Below are positions 46,688-56,000 of a DNA stretch of 64,000 nucleotides, piece after piece. The position numbers were made by a program, and so were the translations under genes. Positions within the stretch are counted from its first letter, which is position 1, and each line of letters begins with the position of its first letter. This DNA comes from Histomonas meleagridis (taxonomy: Eukaryota; Parabasalia; Tritrichomonadida; Dientamoebidae), in assembly GCA_020186115.1 (NCBI GenBank), contig WSYJ01000002.1, positions 124,001 to 188,000 on the forward strand, given 5' to 3'. A model generated the notes under the pieces. The model did not search any database, had not been told where the DNA came from, and was given only the letters and a program-made list of their open reading frames with translations.

Positions 46688-48061
46688 TTATTGAGTTCCG
46701 AAGTATTGCGGGTAAGTTGTTGCCAATTCTTCTGCAAATTCAGCAATTTCCTGATTTTCCATTGCACAAATTTCATTGAAAGTATCCAACGAATAAAACT
46801 CATTAAATTCTGTTGCAATGAAATCATCGAAACCTTCAATACTAAGAAGTATTTTAATTGCTGTTAAAGCTTTCTTTCTGATTTCATCATCTTCAATATC
46901 CAAAGCTTTAATCATTATGCCTAAAGCTCCTTCATGTAATATTTGTATTAAAGAATCAATTGACGCAGTTTGTGTTGCATTACCAATAGCTTCTTCAATG
47001 TTATATCGCATATCAAATGTTCCATCATCATATCTTAATACTAATGGTTTCATTACTTCTCTTTGTATCATAAAATCAGTCATTGCTTCACTTGTCATAA
47101 TATTACTAATTGCATCTGCTGTTAACATTACTATGCTTTCGTCTGGATCAAGTAACAATTGAATAAGTGAATCATAATCAAAATTTTCAATAAAATGATC
47201 AGTATAATAATAAATTGATGAAATAATTTTAAGAATTGGTTCAATAAGTTCATTATTTTTTGTGTGCAATGCTTCAGTAAGAAAATTAACAAATATGGAA
47301 CTGGCTATAAGTGCATGTGCCATAGATGTAGAACGAATAAGTGATGGAACAATCCAAAATATCCAATAATTATCGACTTGATTCGAGATTTTGGAAAGAG
47401 AAAAGACGATAGCTTTGAAAAAGTCGGGAAAAAAATTTGATGTATCAGCAAAAGAAAGGAGATAAAGAAGCTGCGTTATATGTTTATAGATCTTTGGATT
47501 TGTATAGTGAACAGAAAGAACAATAATGATTGGTTCAAGTGTAAGTTGATCTAGAATAAGTTGAGAAAATCGTAGAGGATTTGTTGACACTATGTTTATA
47601 AGAATTCGAAGAAGATTTACAATGACTTTTGGCTCAGAGTGTATAAGAAATTGTCCAATAGTTGGAATAATTTCAAGAGATAAGAAAAATTTCGAAAATT
47701 CTTCACTATCACAAAGATTTGAAATTATTTTAAGACACTTAGCTTTGATGTATACGTCAATTTGAATGTCATCAGAGAGACCATGTCCAAGAAGAATTTT
47801 GACTGTATTAAATTGATTTAAAATATCAATATTTTTAAATATAAATGATGATGAAAGCTTATAAAGTTCTTCTAGTGATTCTATGAAGTTATCAAAATCT
47901 GAGTTAAATCCTGATTCTTGGAAGATTTTCATAATTTCTAAAGCATCATTTGGATTTGACAGATCTGGTTTTGGAGTACGATTAATCTTTTGATCACTAG
48001 GATAAAATGCTACTCTTCTATTTTTTTTTTTGGATTCAGCTAATTTGTAATTACTAATAAT
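46688..48061 (-). CDS. ARM-like solenoid protein without an AUG start
   Basis: A minus-strand frame of ~457 residues (if read from ATT at 48061) of armadillo-like helices (VIVNLLRILINIVSTNP, IVMLTADAISNIM, RKKALTAIKILLSIEGFDD), with the basic N-terminal segment LAESKKKNRRVAFYPSDQK. This plan matches the protein at 211-1569. No ATG is found in frame before 47932, which would remove the basic region and ~43 residues. Two AACGG motifs at 48073-48087 (minus-strand AACGGTTTTTAACGG) stand 12-26 nt before the ATT ATT at 48061-48056, the spacing seen before ATGs elsewhere, so an ATG-to-ATT loss or a non-AUG start is likely. The frame is otherwise intact. It is divergent from the LRR gene at 48162. 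Confidence 0.65.
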   Translation of the reverse strand: MISNYKLAESKKKNRRVAFYPSDQKINRTPKPDLSNPNDALEIMKIFQESGFNSDFDNFIESLEELYKLSSSFIFKNIDILNQFNTVKILLGHGLSDDIQIDVYIKAKCLKIISNLCDSEEFSKFFLSLEIIPTIGQFLIHSEPKVIVNLLRILINIVSTNPLRFSQLILDQLTLEPIIIVLSVHYTNPKIYKHITQLLYLLSFADTSNFFPDFFKAIVFSLSKISNQVDNYWIFWIVPSLIRSTSMAHALIASSIFVNFLTEALHTKNNELIEPILKIISSIYYYTDHFIENFDYDSLIQLLLDPDESIVMLTADAISNIMTSEAMTDFMIQREVMKPLVLRYDDGTFDMRYNIEEAIGNATQTASIDSLIQILHEGALGIMIKALDIEDDEIRKKALTAIKILLSIEGFDDFIATEFNEFYSLDTFNEICAMENQEIAEFAEELATTYPQYFGTQ

Positions 48062-48070
48062 TGAAAATAT

Positions 48071-48090
48071 GACCGTTAAAAACCGTTCTG
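48071..48090 (-). promoter_or_regulatory. Tandem AACGG motifs
   Basis: Minus strand reads CAGAACGGTTTTTAACGGTC, two AACGG cores ten bases apart. An almost identical string is at the inner edge of the right TIR (42478-42494). Confidence 0.45.
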
Positions 48091-48161
48091 ACCAGTGTTT
48101 TTTCAATGACAAAAATAATTGAGAATTAATATTTTGACATATAAAGACCGAGAAAGAAAAA

Positions 48162-50003
48162 ATGCTAAGAAATACCCAAAAAAATGATGAAAAAATACTT
48201 GATTTATCTGGCGAAAATTATTGGTGTAAGGTAACATACACAAAACTTCAAGCAAGTTTAATTCCTGGATTAATTAGTATTGATCTTTCAACAAATCATA
48301 TCACTTATGATTCTGCTCAATTACTTGCAGAATATTTTAGCACAAGCGATACGCTTCGTTTTGTTTCGCTTATCGAAACCCACATAACCACAGAATCATC
48401 AATTTTAATTTTTGAATCTCTTGCTTCATCACAAATTATTGAATTTTATGCAGATGACAATATATTTAATGTTGATGCCTGTAAAGTTCTAGGTGAAACT
48501 CTCTCCAAAGATCCACCACTTCAAGTTCTGAGCTTATGTGGATGTGATATTACAGCTGAAGGTGGTGATTTTATTTCAAATTCTCTTGTCTCTAATACGC
48601 ATCTTAAACATCTTCGTCTTGAATCCAATTCTATTTATGATAGTTCTGCCAAAAACTTTGGTCTTGTCTTACCAAATACATCGCTTGAATATTTTGGTAT
48701 ATCAGATAATCAAATTTGGTTTGAAGGCACTGATGCCATAATCGAAGGAGCAAAAAGCAGTCATTTACATTCATTAGACTTAGGATATAATATGGTAAAT
48801 TTGCGTTTACTTTCGCAATGTTTAGTTTCTAATCCAAACATTAAATCATTAAGTATTAGTGGCTGCAAAGTTAAAGAAGAAGAAGTTATTGAATTTTTGG
48901 AATCACTTCCATCCACAGCCTTAGAGACACTTATTATGGATGGCTTTAATTTTTATACGTTACCAATTTCATGGCCTAAAGTTAAAGATGTCACATGGAA
49001 TAATGCATCTTATTTTGATGCTCTTCTTGTGATTTTATCATATTTCCAATCGATACATGATTTAAGGCTTGGCTTTTTAGATTTAAATCAAATTTCGTCG
49101 GTACAAAAAGTATTAGAAAACAATGAAAAAAATGATTTAATCATTAGTTTACATGATTTTGGTAAAACGAATTGTTGTTGGCTATTTATATTTCCTGGAT
49201 TTAGAGTTATTAGTCCAACAAATACATTTGTATGGAAGAATAATGTAACAAATCAAAACCCAAATATCATTGGTACGATACTTGAAAATGTATTAATTGA
49301 AGATCGAGATGAAACTGAAAGAATCGAAAATATCATTATGCAAAACGTTAGCATAACTGATGAGTTTTTAAGTGGAATGTTGGAATGTATTAAAGATAAT
49401 CCATTAGTTACATTGGATTTATGTGGTAATAATTTAACAAATGTTTCAATTGATGAAATATTAAATTATTTACCTGTATTGAGAATTAATAATTTGTTTT
49501 TGGAGGGTAATAATTTCGATGATGAAGCATTATCGAAGTTATTTAATGGAATTAAAGAGAATTTTGATTTGACTGAAATTTCATTTACTTTTGTTTCCGA
49601 TGATTTAAATGAATTATCAGTACATAATTGTTTTGTAGAACTCGGAAAAGTAATTAAGGAAAATACAAACATTAAAAGAATTAAAGCATCTGGAAAAATT
49701 ACTTCAAATGACGTATTGGAAATTGTTTCGAACCTTTCGTTTAATTCCAACCTAAAAATTCTCGAAATAGATACGGAACATTGTAAAAAATATATGTGTC
49801 CAGACCCTGAAATGGATGAAAATGTACAAATCGCTTTCGATCATTTATATGAAAAATTGTATACAACTTTAAGAGATAAGAAATCTTTGTGTAAGCTAAG
49901 TGCAATCGTGTATCCTTTGTTCACTGACGTGTTCGCGTATAGCGAAAAGGCAATAAAAATGTGGCCTGAAATTGAGGCGAGAATGAATGCAAATGCGCAA
50001 TGA
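48162..50003 (+). CDS. Ribonuclease-inhibitor-type LRR protein
   Basis: The 613-residue protein is made of ~16 LRRs of the RI/NLR kind (SIDLSTNHITYDSAQLLAEYF, VLSLCGCDITAEGGDFISNSL, LKHLRLESNSIYDSSAKNFG, TLDLCGNNLTNVSIDEILNYL, NLFLEGNNFDDEALSKLF), 28-30 residues each. No signal peptide, kinase, NACHT or membrane segment; the last 90 residues are helical. It could be a RanGAP/RI-like or CARMIL-related scaffold. RanGAP is unlikely because the catalytic Arg loop after the first repeat and the acidic tail are not evident. Start ATG 48162 leaves 100 bases to the start of the divergent ARM gene. Confidence 0.78.
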   Translation: MLRNTQKNDEKILDLSGENYWCKVTYTKLQASLIPGLISIDLSTNHITYDSAQLLAEYFSTSDTLRFVSLIETHITTESSILIFESLASSQIIEFYADDNIFNVDACKVLGETLSKDPPLQVLSLCGCDITAEGGDFISNSLVSNTHLKHLRLESNSIYDSSAKNFGLVLPNTSLEYFGISDNQIWFEGTDAIIEGAKSSHLHSLDLGYNMVNLRLLSQCLVSNPNIKSLSISGCKVKEEEVIEFLESLPSTALETLIMDGFNFYTLPISWPKVKDVTWNNASYFDALLVILSYFQSIHDLRLGFLDLNQISSVQKVLENNEKNDLIISLHDFGKTNCCWLFIFPGFRVISPTNTFVWKNNVTNQNPNIIGTILENVLIEDRDETERIENIIMQNVSITDEFLSGMLECIKDNPLVTLDLCGNNLTNVSIDEILNYLPVLRINNLFLEGNNFDDEALSKLFNGIKENFDLTEISFTFVSDDLNELSVHNCFVELGKVIKENTNIKRIKASGKITSNDVLEIVSNLSFNSNLKILEIDTEHCKKYMCPDPEMDENVQIAFDHLYEKLYTTLRDKKSLCKLSAIVYPLFTDVFAYSEKAIKMWPEIEARMNANAQ

Positions 50004-50203
50004 CATTTTAGAGATTGTGTGTAAAAATAATATTATTTTAAATTGTAAAATGTTGTGGTTCAAATCGGATTAGAATGAAAAGATTAATTTGAATAGAAAG
50101 AAATTTTTTATGAACAGTTTTCGATTTATTGAACATTAAAAAATATTAGAAATAATCACAATAATAATATTTATTAAACATACAAAAAAAATTATAATGT
50201 TTT
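50004..50203. other. Convergent spacer
   Basis: 200 bases, AT-rich; no feature. Confidence 0.4.
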
Positions 50204-51010
50204 TCAATCAGAATCAAAAGCGGAATCAGCATCAGTGAACTCGTCGTCATCCATTCCAATTTGTGAAGCTTCGTTTGCGACAGCATAAACTTCACTTTCG
50301 AGCGCGCTGACCTTTTCCTTTACTTCGCCCGATATTGTCGATGGCAATGCCTCCTTCACAAGTTCATCAATTTCATCTGTACATTCATGTAACTGGTTTC
50401 TTCTTTCGCGTAATGCATCAATAATAATGTGTTTATATTCATCAGTACAAAACATAAAATTTCGTTTGTCCATTAAATCGATCAAATATCGCATTTCTTG
50501 GAAAAAATTAGAGTAATTTGAAACATATTGATCAACTAAAAAGTTCAATTTTTTGCTTTGTCGTTGATTTCTAATTTCTGTTTTCGTCGGCCCATTTGTA
50601 AAAAAGCTCTCAATAATTTTAAATTGAGGATATAAATTGGAAAAACGTTCAGACCATTGATGAAGTGCATATGGAAAAATATGACTTATTCGCTCTGAAA
50701 ACTCTGGAGGTAGCGGAAGATTGTCATAAAATAATTTAAGGAAATCAATAACATACGAATGAGCAAAAAGTTGGCGAAAATGTGCAGAACGAGATATAAA
50801 AAAATGCAAAATTTGTAAACACAAAAAACGAACTTGAGATGAATCATTCTTGGATCTATCTTGAAGTAGTGAAAAAAATGGAGGATAAAGTAAATTATTC
50901 CTTCTAAGCAATTTTGAAAGATTCCCCAAAATCTCTTTATTTAATTCATCACAATATCTTTTGGAAGGAGTAAGCTTACGAATTAATATTGATAAATCAT
51001 TTGGTTCCAT
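50204..51010 (-). CDS. UVSSA-like VHS-domain protein (transcription-coupled repair)
   Basis: The 268-residue protein has an N-terminal helical domain (residues ~10-135) matching the VHS-like domain of UV-stimulated scaffold protein A: QVRFLCLQILHFFISRSAHFRQLFAHSYVIDFLKLFYD, LPLPPEFSERISHIFPYALHQWSERFSNLYPQFKIIESFF. In humans UVSSA links the stalled RNA polymerase II to TFIIH through its VHS domain and a C-terminal DUF2043 region. Here the C-terminal part is short, helical, and acid-rich (DDDEFTDADSAFDSD) with no DUF2043-like domain seen, so the protein is much shorter than the animal one (~700 residues). The acidic tail could bind TFIIH p62. The ATG is at 51010, 78 bases from that of divergent ATG5. 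Confidence 0.68.
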   Translation of the reverse strand: MEPNDLSILIRKLTPSKRYCDELNKEILGNLSKLLRRNNLLYPPFFSLLQDRSKNDSSQVRFLCLQILHFFISRSAHFRQLFAHSYVIDFLKLFYDNLPLPPEFSERISHIFPYALHQWSERFSNLYPQFKIIESFFTNGPTKTEIRNQRQSKKLNFLVDQYVSNYSNFFQEMRYLIDLMDKRNFMFCTDEYKHIIIDALRERRNQLHECTDEIDELVKEALPSTISGEVKEKVSALESEVYAVANEASQIGMDDDEFTDADSAFDSD

Positions 51011-51088
51011 TAGAGATAACGTTTATTTTAAAATTGACGATTTGGGGTACCCCATCAATGTGATCACCTCAAAAAGTGGTACAAAGAA

Positions 51089-51832
51089 ATGGAAGCACAA
51101 ATCAGCGAAATCCAAAAGCTCGTTTTTAATGGAAAAGTCCCTCTTCGTTTTGTCTTTCCAAGTATTGCCGCTCCTTTATGCTTCGATGCTAATCGTACCA
51201 TTTCTTTAGGATATTTTACATACAATTTTCTCGGATACTTTATCGAAAAGGAAGAAAATTTGAAGGACATGTGGTTCTGCGCTGAAGGTCAACCAATAAA
51301 ATGGCAATTACCATTAGGTGTAATTTATGATGTTCTCAGGCCAAATGTCGAAACATTCTCTCCACTAACCATAGAAGTACGGTTTGATAATTTTCCAGAA
51401 GGGAAAGTTCTCCGTTGTGATTCTTTCCAAACAGCTATCCAATTTTTCAATCATACTTTCAAAGAATCATGTTTTTTGGCATATGGTAATTGTAACCTTG
51501 TCCAAGCCAACACAGATATTCACAAAAATATTGCAGAATCTGTAGTTGAAAATGATTATTCAAAGTTTAAAAACTTATTTGAATTGCACACAAAGGAAAT
51601 TTCCTCCTGGAAAATGTGGCCGATTAAATTCTTAGATAAAGAATTTAATGTTACAAATTCTCTGTTGACTGCAGAGGATGGACAAACACTAAAAAGTGCA
51701 CTCGAATTCAAAGGAATTAATGCAGAAAAAGTGACAATCCATGGAGTGAATATTCCCCTCGAGTCACCACTCAAGGATTTAATGAGCATTATGGTATATC
51801 CTGATGGATTTCTATATGCTTCTACTAACTAA
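51089..51832 (+). CDS. ATG5: Autophagy protein ATG5
   Basis: The 247-residue protein aligns with ATG5 from end to end: KLVFNGKVPLRFVFP, LKDMWFCAEGQPIKWQLPLGVIYDVL near 58-83, ITEVRF-like IEVRFDNFPEGKVLRC near 95-110 and the C-terminal VTIHGVNIPLESPLKDLMSIMVYPDGFLY. These are two ubiquitin-like folds and the helical region between. Lys125 (HTFKESC) aligns with the ATG12-acceptor Lys of animal and yeast ATG5, so conjugation to ATG12 is possible. Function: with ATG12 and ATG16 it drives lipidation of ATG8 on the phagophore. Size is close to the usual ~275. ATG at 51089 is the first in frame. The gene is divergent from UVSSA-like. Confidence 0.87.
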   Translation: MEAQISEIQKLVFNGKVPLRFVFPSIAAPLCFDANRTISLGYFTYNFLGYFIEKEENLKDMWFCAEGQPIKWQLPLGVIYDVLRPNVETFSPLTIEVRFDNFPEGKVLRCDSFQTAIQFFNHTFKESCFLAYGNCNLVQANTDIHKNIAESVVENDYSKFKNLFELHTKEISSWKMWPIKFLDKEFNVTNSLLTAEDGQTLKSALEFKGINAEKVTIHGVNIPLESPLKDLMSIMVYPDGFLYASTN

Positions 51833-52181
51833 TAAATCTTTAACGCACGATATGTTTTTAGCTCATGAAATTATTTATAAGGAATTTTTAATTAAAAAAA
51901 TGAATAAAATATGAATAAATACATCGAAATTTATAATTTATGATTAAAAAAAGTTGGTTTTAAAACAAACATCCTAAATCAAAAGCAATCATTTTAAGAA
52001 TTAACAAATTTATGAAAAGTTTTCTAAACTAAAATTCAAAAATTCAACTAAAATTTTTCATTAATGAATCCAAGATGCACCTTATTTAAAAATTTTTGTG
52101 GCTTTGATGATGGAAAATGTAACACGCCTTTATTAAGACATGTTATGTGAAAATTTTTGTTGGAGGAATACATTTAGCAAA
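51833..52181. other. Intergenic spacer
   Basis: About 350 AT-rich bases; the stop codon of ATG5 reads TAATAAATC. No gene supported. Confidence 0.4.
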
Positions 52182-52862
52182 ATGGCTTCTTCTAGCATGA
52201 CCTATGTGATTTCAAACAGAACAAGAATGTGGCGTGGATCTACACAGTCAATATCCGTTGATCCATCCTCAATGGGATCATGGAACTGTTGTTCAATTTG
52301 TTATCACCCAGCACGAATTCCATATTGTTGTCCAAATGGTGATGTATTCTGTAAAGAATGCATCCTTGAATGCCTTTTATCACACCCTTCAGCTGCAAAA
52401 ATAAAAGAAAAGGAAACAAATGAGAAAGATATTAATTTATTCCTTCAAACGCAAAAAATAGCCCCAATAGAAGATAACCCAGTTGAGCAACAGGAAAAAG
52501 CAATTCCAGTTAAACCACAAAAGAAACGCGTTAAAGTTAGATGCCCAGCATGCAAAAAGCGTATTAAGTGGAATATGATGCTTCCACTTAGTTATGCAGA
52601 AAATAGTGAAGGGCCAATATGTTGTGGTTGTCAAGGTGCACTCATTGGCAGTTGTAGAGCAGAAAGACTTCCATGTTCACATGTAATTTGTTCGGAATGT
52701 TACAACCATATGGTTTCAATAGACAAGCAATGTCCAAAATGTGGGCAAAAATTCAATTCTCCTGATGAAGCAATCTTATTGAACAAAACAGTTCTTGAAA
52801 AAATTGGTTCTGATGGTTGTATTTCTATTAAGGCAGCTGCAATGATTGCTCCCTTCGGATGA
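52182..52862 (+). CDS. NOSIP-like RING-type zinc-finger E3 ligase
   Basis: The 226-residue protein has an N-terminal zinc/U-box-like region (CCSICYHPARIPYCCPNGDVFCKECILECLL, residues ~34-65), a helical linker and a basic K/R stretch (KPQKKRVKVRCPACKKRIK), and a C-terminal RING-like element (ICCGCQGAL...LPCSHVICSECYNHM...QCPKCGQKF). This order resembles NOSIP, a nuclear RING E3 related to splicing factors. The N-terminal CC/C...DG..C pattern is typical. In-frame ATG choices are 52140 (MLCENFCWRN...) and 52182 (MASSS...); I prefer 52182 for its AAAATGG context. The cysteine ligands are intact. Substrate unknown. Confidence 0.66.
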   Translation: MASSSMTYVISNRTRMWRGSTQSISVDPSSMGSWNCCSICYHPARIPYCCPNGDVFCKECILECLLSHPSAAKIKEKETNEKDINLFLQTQKIAPIEDNPVEQQEKAIPVKPQKKRVKVRCPACKKRIKWNMMLPLSYAENSEGPICCGCQGALIGSCRAERLPCSHVICSECYNHMVSIDKQCPKCGQKFNSPDEAILLNKTVLEKIGSDGCISIKAAAMIAPFG

Positions 52863-53008
52863 AAAAAAATATATAAAATACATTTTTAGGTGGATTTTGA
52901 CTATTTATTTTTCTGTTTGTTTTGATCGTTTTCTTATTTTGTTGTAAATCATTCAATATTTTTAACATATTCAGTGAAATCGTTTTTTAATTTTCAAAAA
53001 AATTTAAA

Positions 53009-56000
53009 ATGGGAGGGAATGTTCCTTCGGTTGTTTCGAGTGGAACAGGAATTTTAAGTAGCTTTAACTTATGGGAAGAAAAAGTACATCATGCATGTTA
53101 TACACATGATGATTTTATTGATTCTTTTTCGCATGACTTATTTTCTTTAAAGCCACAAGAAATACAGTGTTTGCTGATGACAAACCCTCGTTTAATTCCA
53201 AATATTAAATCAGCACTTGAATATCTTCTTCAAGATAATAATCAAAGTGCAACAGACAAACAAATTTTGCAACCTTTAAATAGTGAATATCAAGTTTGTA
53301 GGAAAATTACTCAAAATAGAATCATTCAATACCAACATAAAGAACCAAAATTAAATGACACCGAAAAGCCATCAAGTGAATCTGAAAACACAACAACAAA
53401 CTCTGCTACAGACAAAAGCGAAACCGAAAAACCATCAATATTTAAAACATTAAAATTATTACCAAATGAAATATTTTCTTCAAAGTCAATTTCATCCGAT
53501 CTCAAAAAGCAACTTGCTAGTTTTAAGGATATTGATACCTCACCACCGATAAATCTTTTCCAAAAAGAAAGTTTCAAAAAAGATAATTGTTTTAGTGGTT
53601 TAGTATCTTCTCGAACAGTAAATACTTATGGCGTTGTTAGCAATGGCAATTTTTTGTTTACTTTAAGTAATGATTCAGTTATTAGTATCTTCTCAATTCT
53701 TGAAAATGGGTCAATTTTACCACCGTTTGTAAAGAACATTGCAATTGAAGAAGATCCGTCAGCATTTTTATCACTAACTCCAACATCATTAATTGTAACA
53801 AGTCAAAATAAGAAATATACGTTTGATCTCACAACATTAATATCAAGGGACATACAAACGAATGAGAACTCTGAAAGGCTGGCTCTTCCACCTTCATTAA
53901 TAACCAAAACTAATCATTATTCATTTGGTATTTCAGATGGAATTGTAAACGTTTCAATTGACAAAAGCTTCACCGTAACGGTCTCCGCCGTTGAAACCGG
54001 TAAAGTTATTCAAAAAGTCAAATTGAAGTCACATTCAAATGTTGGCACCAAAGAAGAGATACCAGAATTATTATCACCCCAATTATTAACTTCACCAGCC
54101 GAGACTAATGGTGCATTCCTTGGTTTTTATGTTTCTGTTGATAATAATCATTATTTATATCGATTATTTTCATTGATCAATGGAAATCATATTTTAGATG
54201 AAATCATTGAAACTAACAATCAAATAATTTCTATTAATATTGACATGGTCAATCGCCAATATTGGTATGCCACAAGTATTTCTGGACGAATTGTAATTCA
54301 AGCATATCAATATGATGGAATTATTAATCCATTTATATATAACACCAAACTTTTTAATGGGCAAAAACTTGATTTATTATTAGGGAAAATTAATGATATA
54401 TTAATTTGTTCGATTAATTCGCCACATCAATTATTACAATATTCAAATGAACAAGAAATCATTGAAATCATAAATATCATTGAAAAACTATTAAATTCAT
54501 ATCAATCGTTATCAAAGAAAAATGAATTCTTTGTATTAATTCAAGATTTATATTTATTTATATTAATTAATACCAAAAATTTATTAATAAAAGAACCTAA
54601 GAATGAAACAATTAAAATGAAATTAATTGAACATTTAAAGAAAATGATTAATATAATGAACGATGAAAAAGGAGTTGATAACTTATCAATGATATTAATT
54701 GAGTTATTTGATTATTTATTTTGTCTTGATTCATATTTATTATATTTGATATTAATCCAAAATATAAATTCACGAACATATGCATATTCATTACAAAAGT
54801 TTTGTAATTCAAAACGATTTTATACACTTCAAATCTTTAAGAAGAATCCGATTTCGAATATTATTAAGAATCAATCAGAAATATCATCAAAAGTTTTAAT
54901 GTTTTTTTATGCACATCAACGATCATTAATTCGAGCAGTTTCAGAATCATTAAAAAATGACACTTTTTCAAGCATTAAATTATATAATCATTCTACTTAT
55001 GAGAACACTCCATTAGATTATTTATTTGATTATTCACAAGAAATTATTGATTTATTTATATTTTATATGGTTAAATCTAAGACATATGAAGAATTTATAT
55101 CAACATCAATTTTTAAGTTATTTAATAATTTCTTGTTTTTGTTATGGGGTTTATCTGAATATCATAGTGTAGCACAAATTATTTTACCATTATTATGTGT
55201 ATTACCAAGTTCATTATCATCATTCTTCATGACAGTTGGTATTGATATTCATAATAATGATAAAGCTAATGAGCCATTAATGAATTTAGGATATTCATTT
55301 GGTTTATTTGCAGGTACATTAATTAAAGGTGGCGATGTATCTAAATTTGAATCCGATTATAAATGGTTCATTCGACCTAATATGGATTTAATTGAAACGC
55401 CTGAATTAATTGATGATTTAGATAAAGAATTAACTAATGAAGAAAAAGATATATTTATTAATTCCGGTGAAAAAATTATGGGTTTAATATATAATAAATG
55501 GAGACAACCATTAAATCGAAAATTAACACCACAAATTCAAGAATTAGATCGTTTAGTGATTCAAGCAATTTCTTTACATACAAATACTATTAATGATTTA
55601 AAAAAAGGGAATTTAACTAAAGATTTACGTAGTGATTTAGAACAAATGCTTCGAGTGAGAAATCAAGCTATGCAAGATATACGAAAAAATTGTTCAATTG
55701 ATCGAATAATTAATAAAGCTCGAATGTTAATACGTATGAAAACACAATTCGAAGATAATGATCTTAAGGCGAAACTAATGGGGGATTATTTAATGTCTAA
55801 AGATTCGTCGGAAAGATTTTTACATTTCATTAAGAATCAAACAATTCGATTAGAATTAACAGGAATTGGATTCGATTTAATCCAATCACATTATGATGAA
55901 GCTAATGAACATAAAACTAATAACGCTTATAATGCTGCAGTAGCATCAGCATTATCACAAATTGATTCATTTGATAGTTTAGCATCGATATTAAAATATC

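Noticed and set aside
46520-46867. Plus-strand 115-codon frame
   Set aside because: Runs into the ARM gene on the other strand; no domain.
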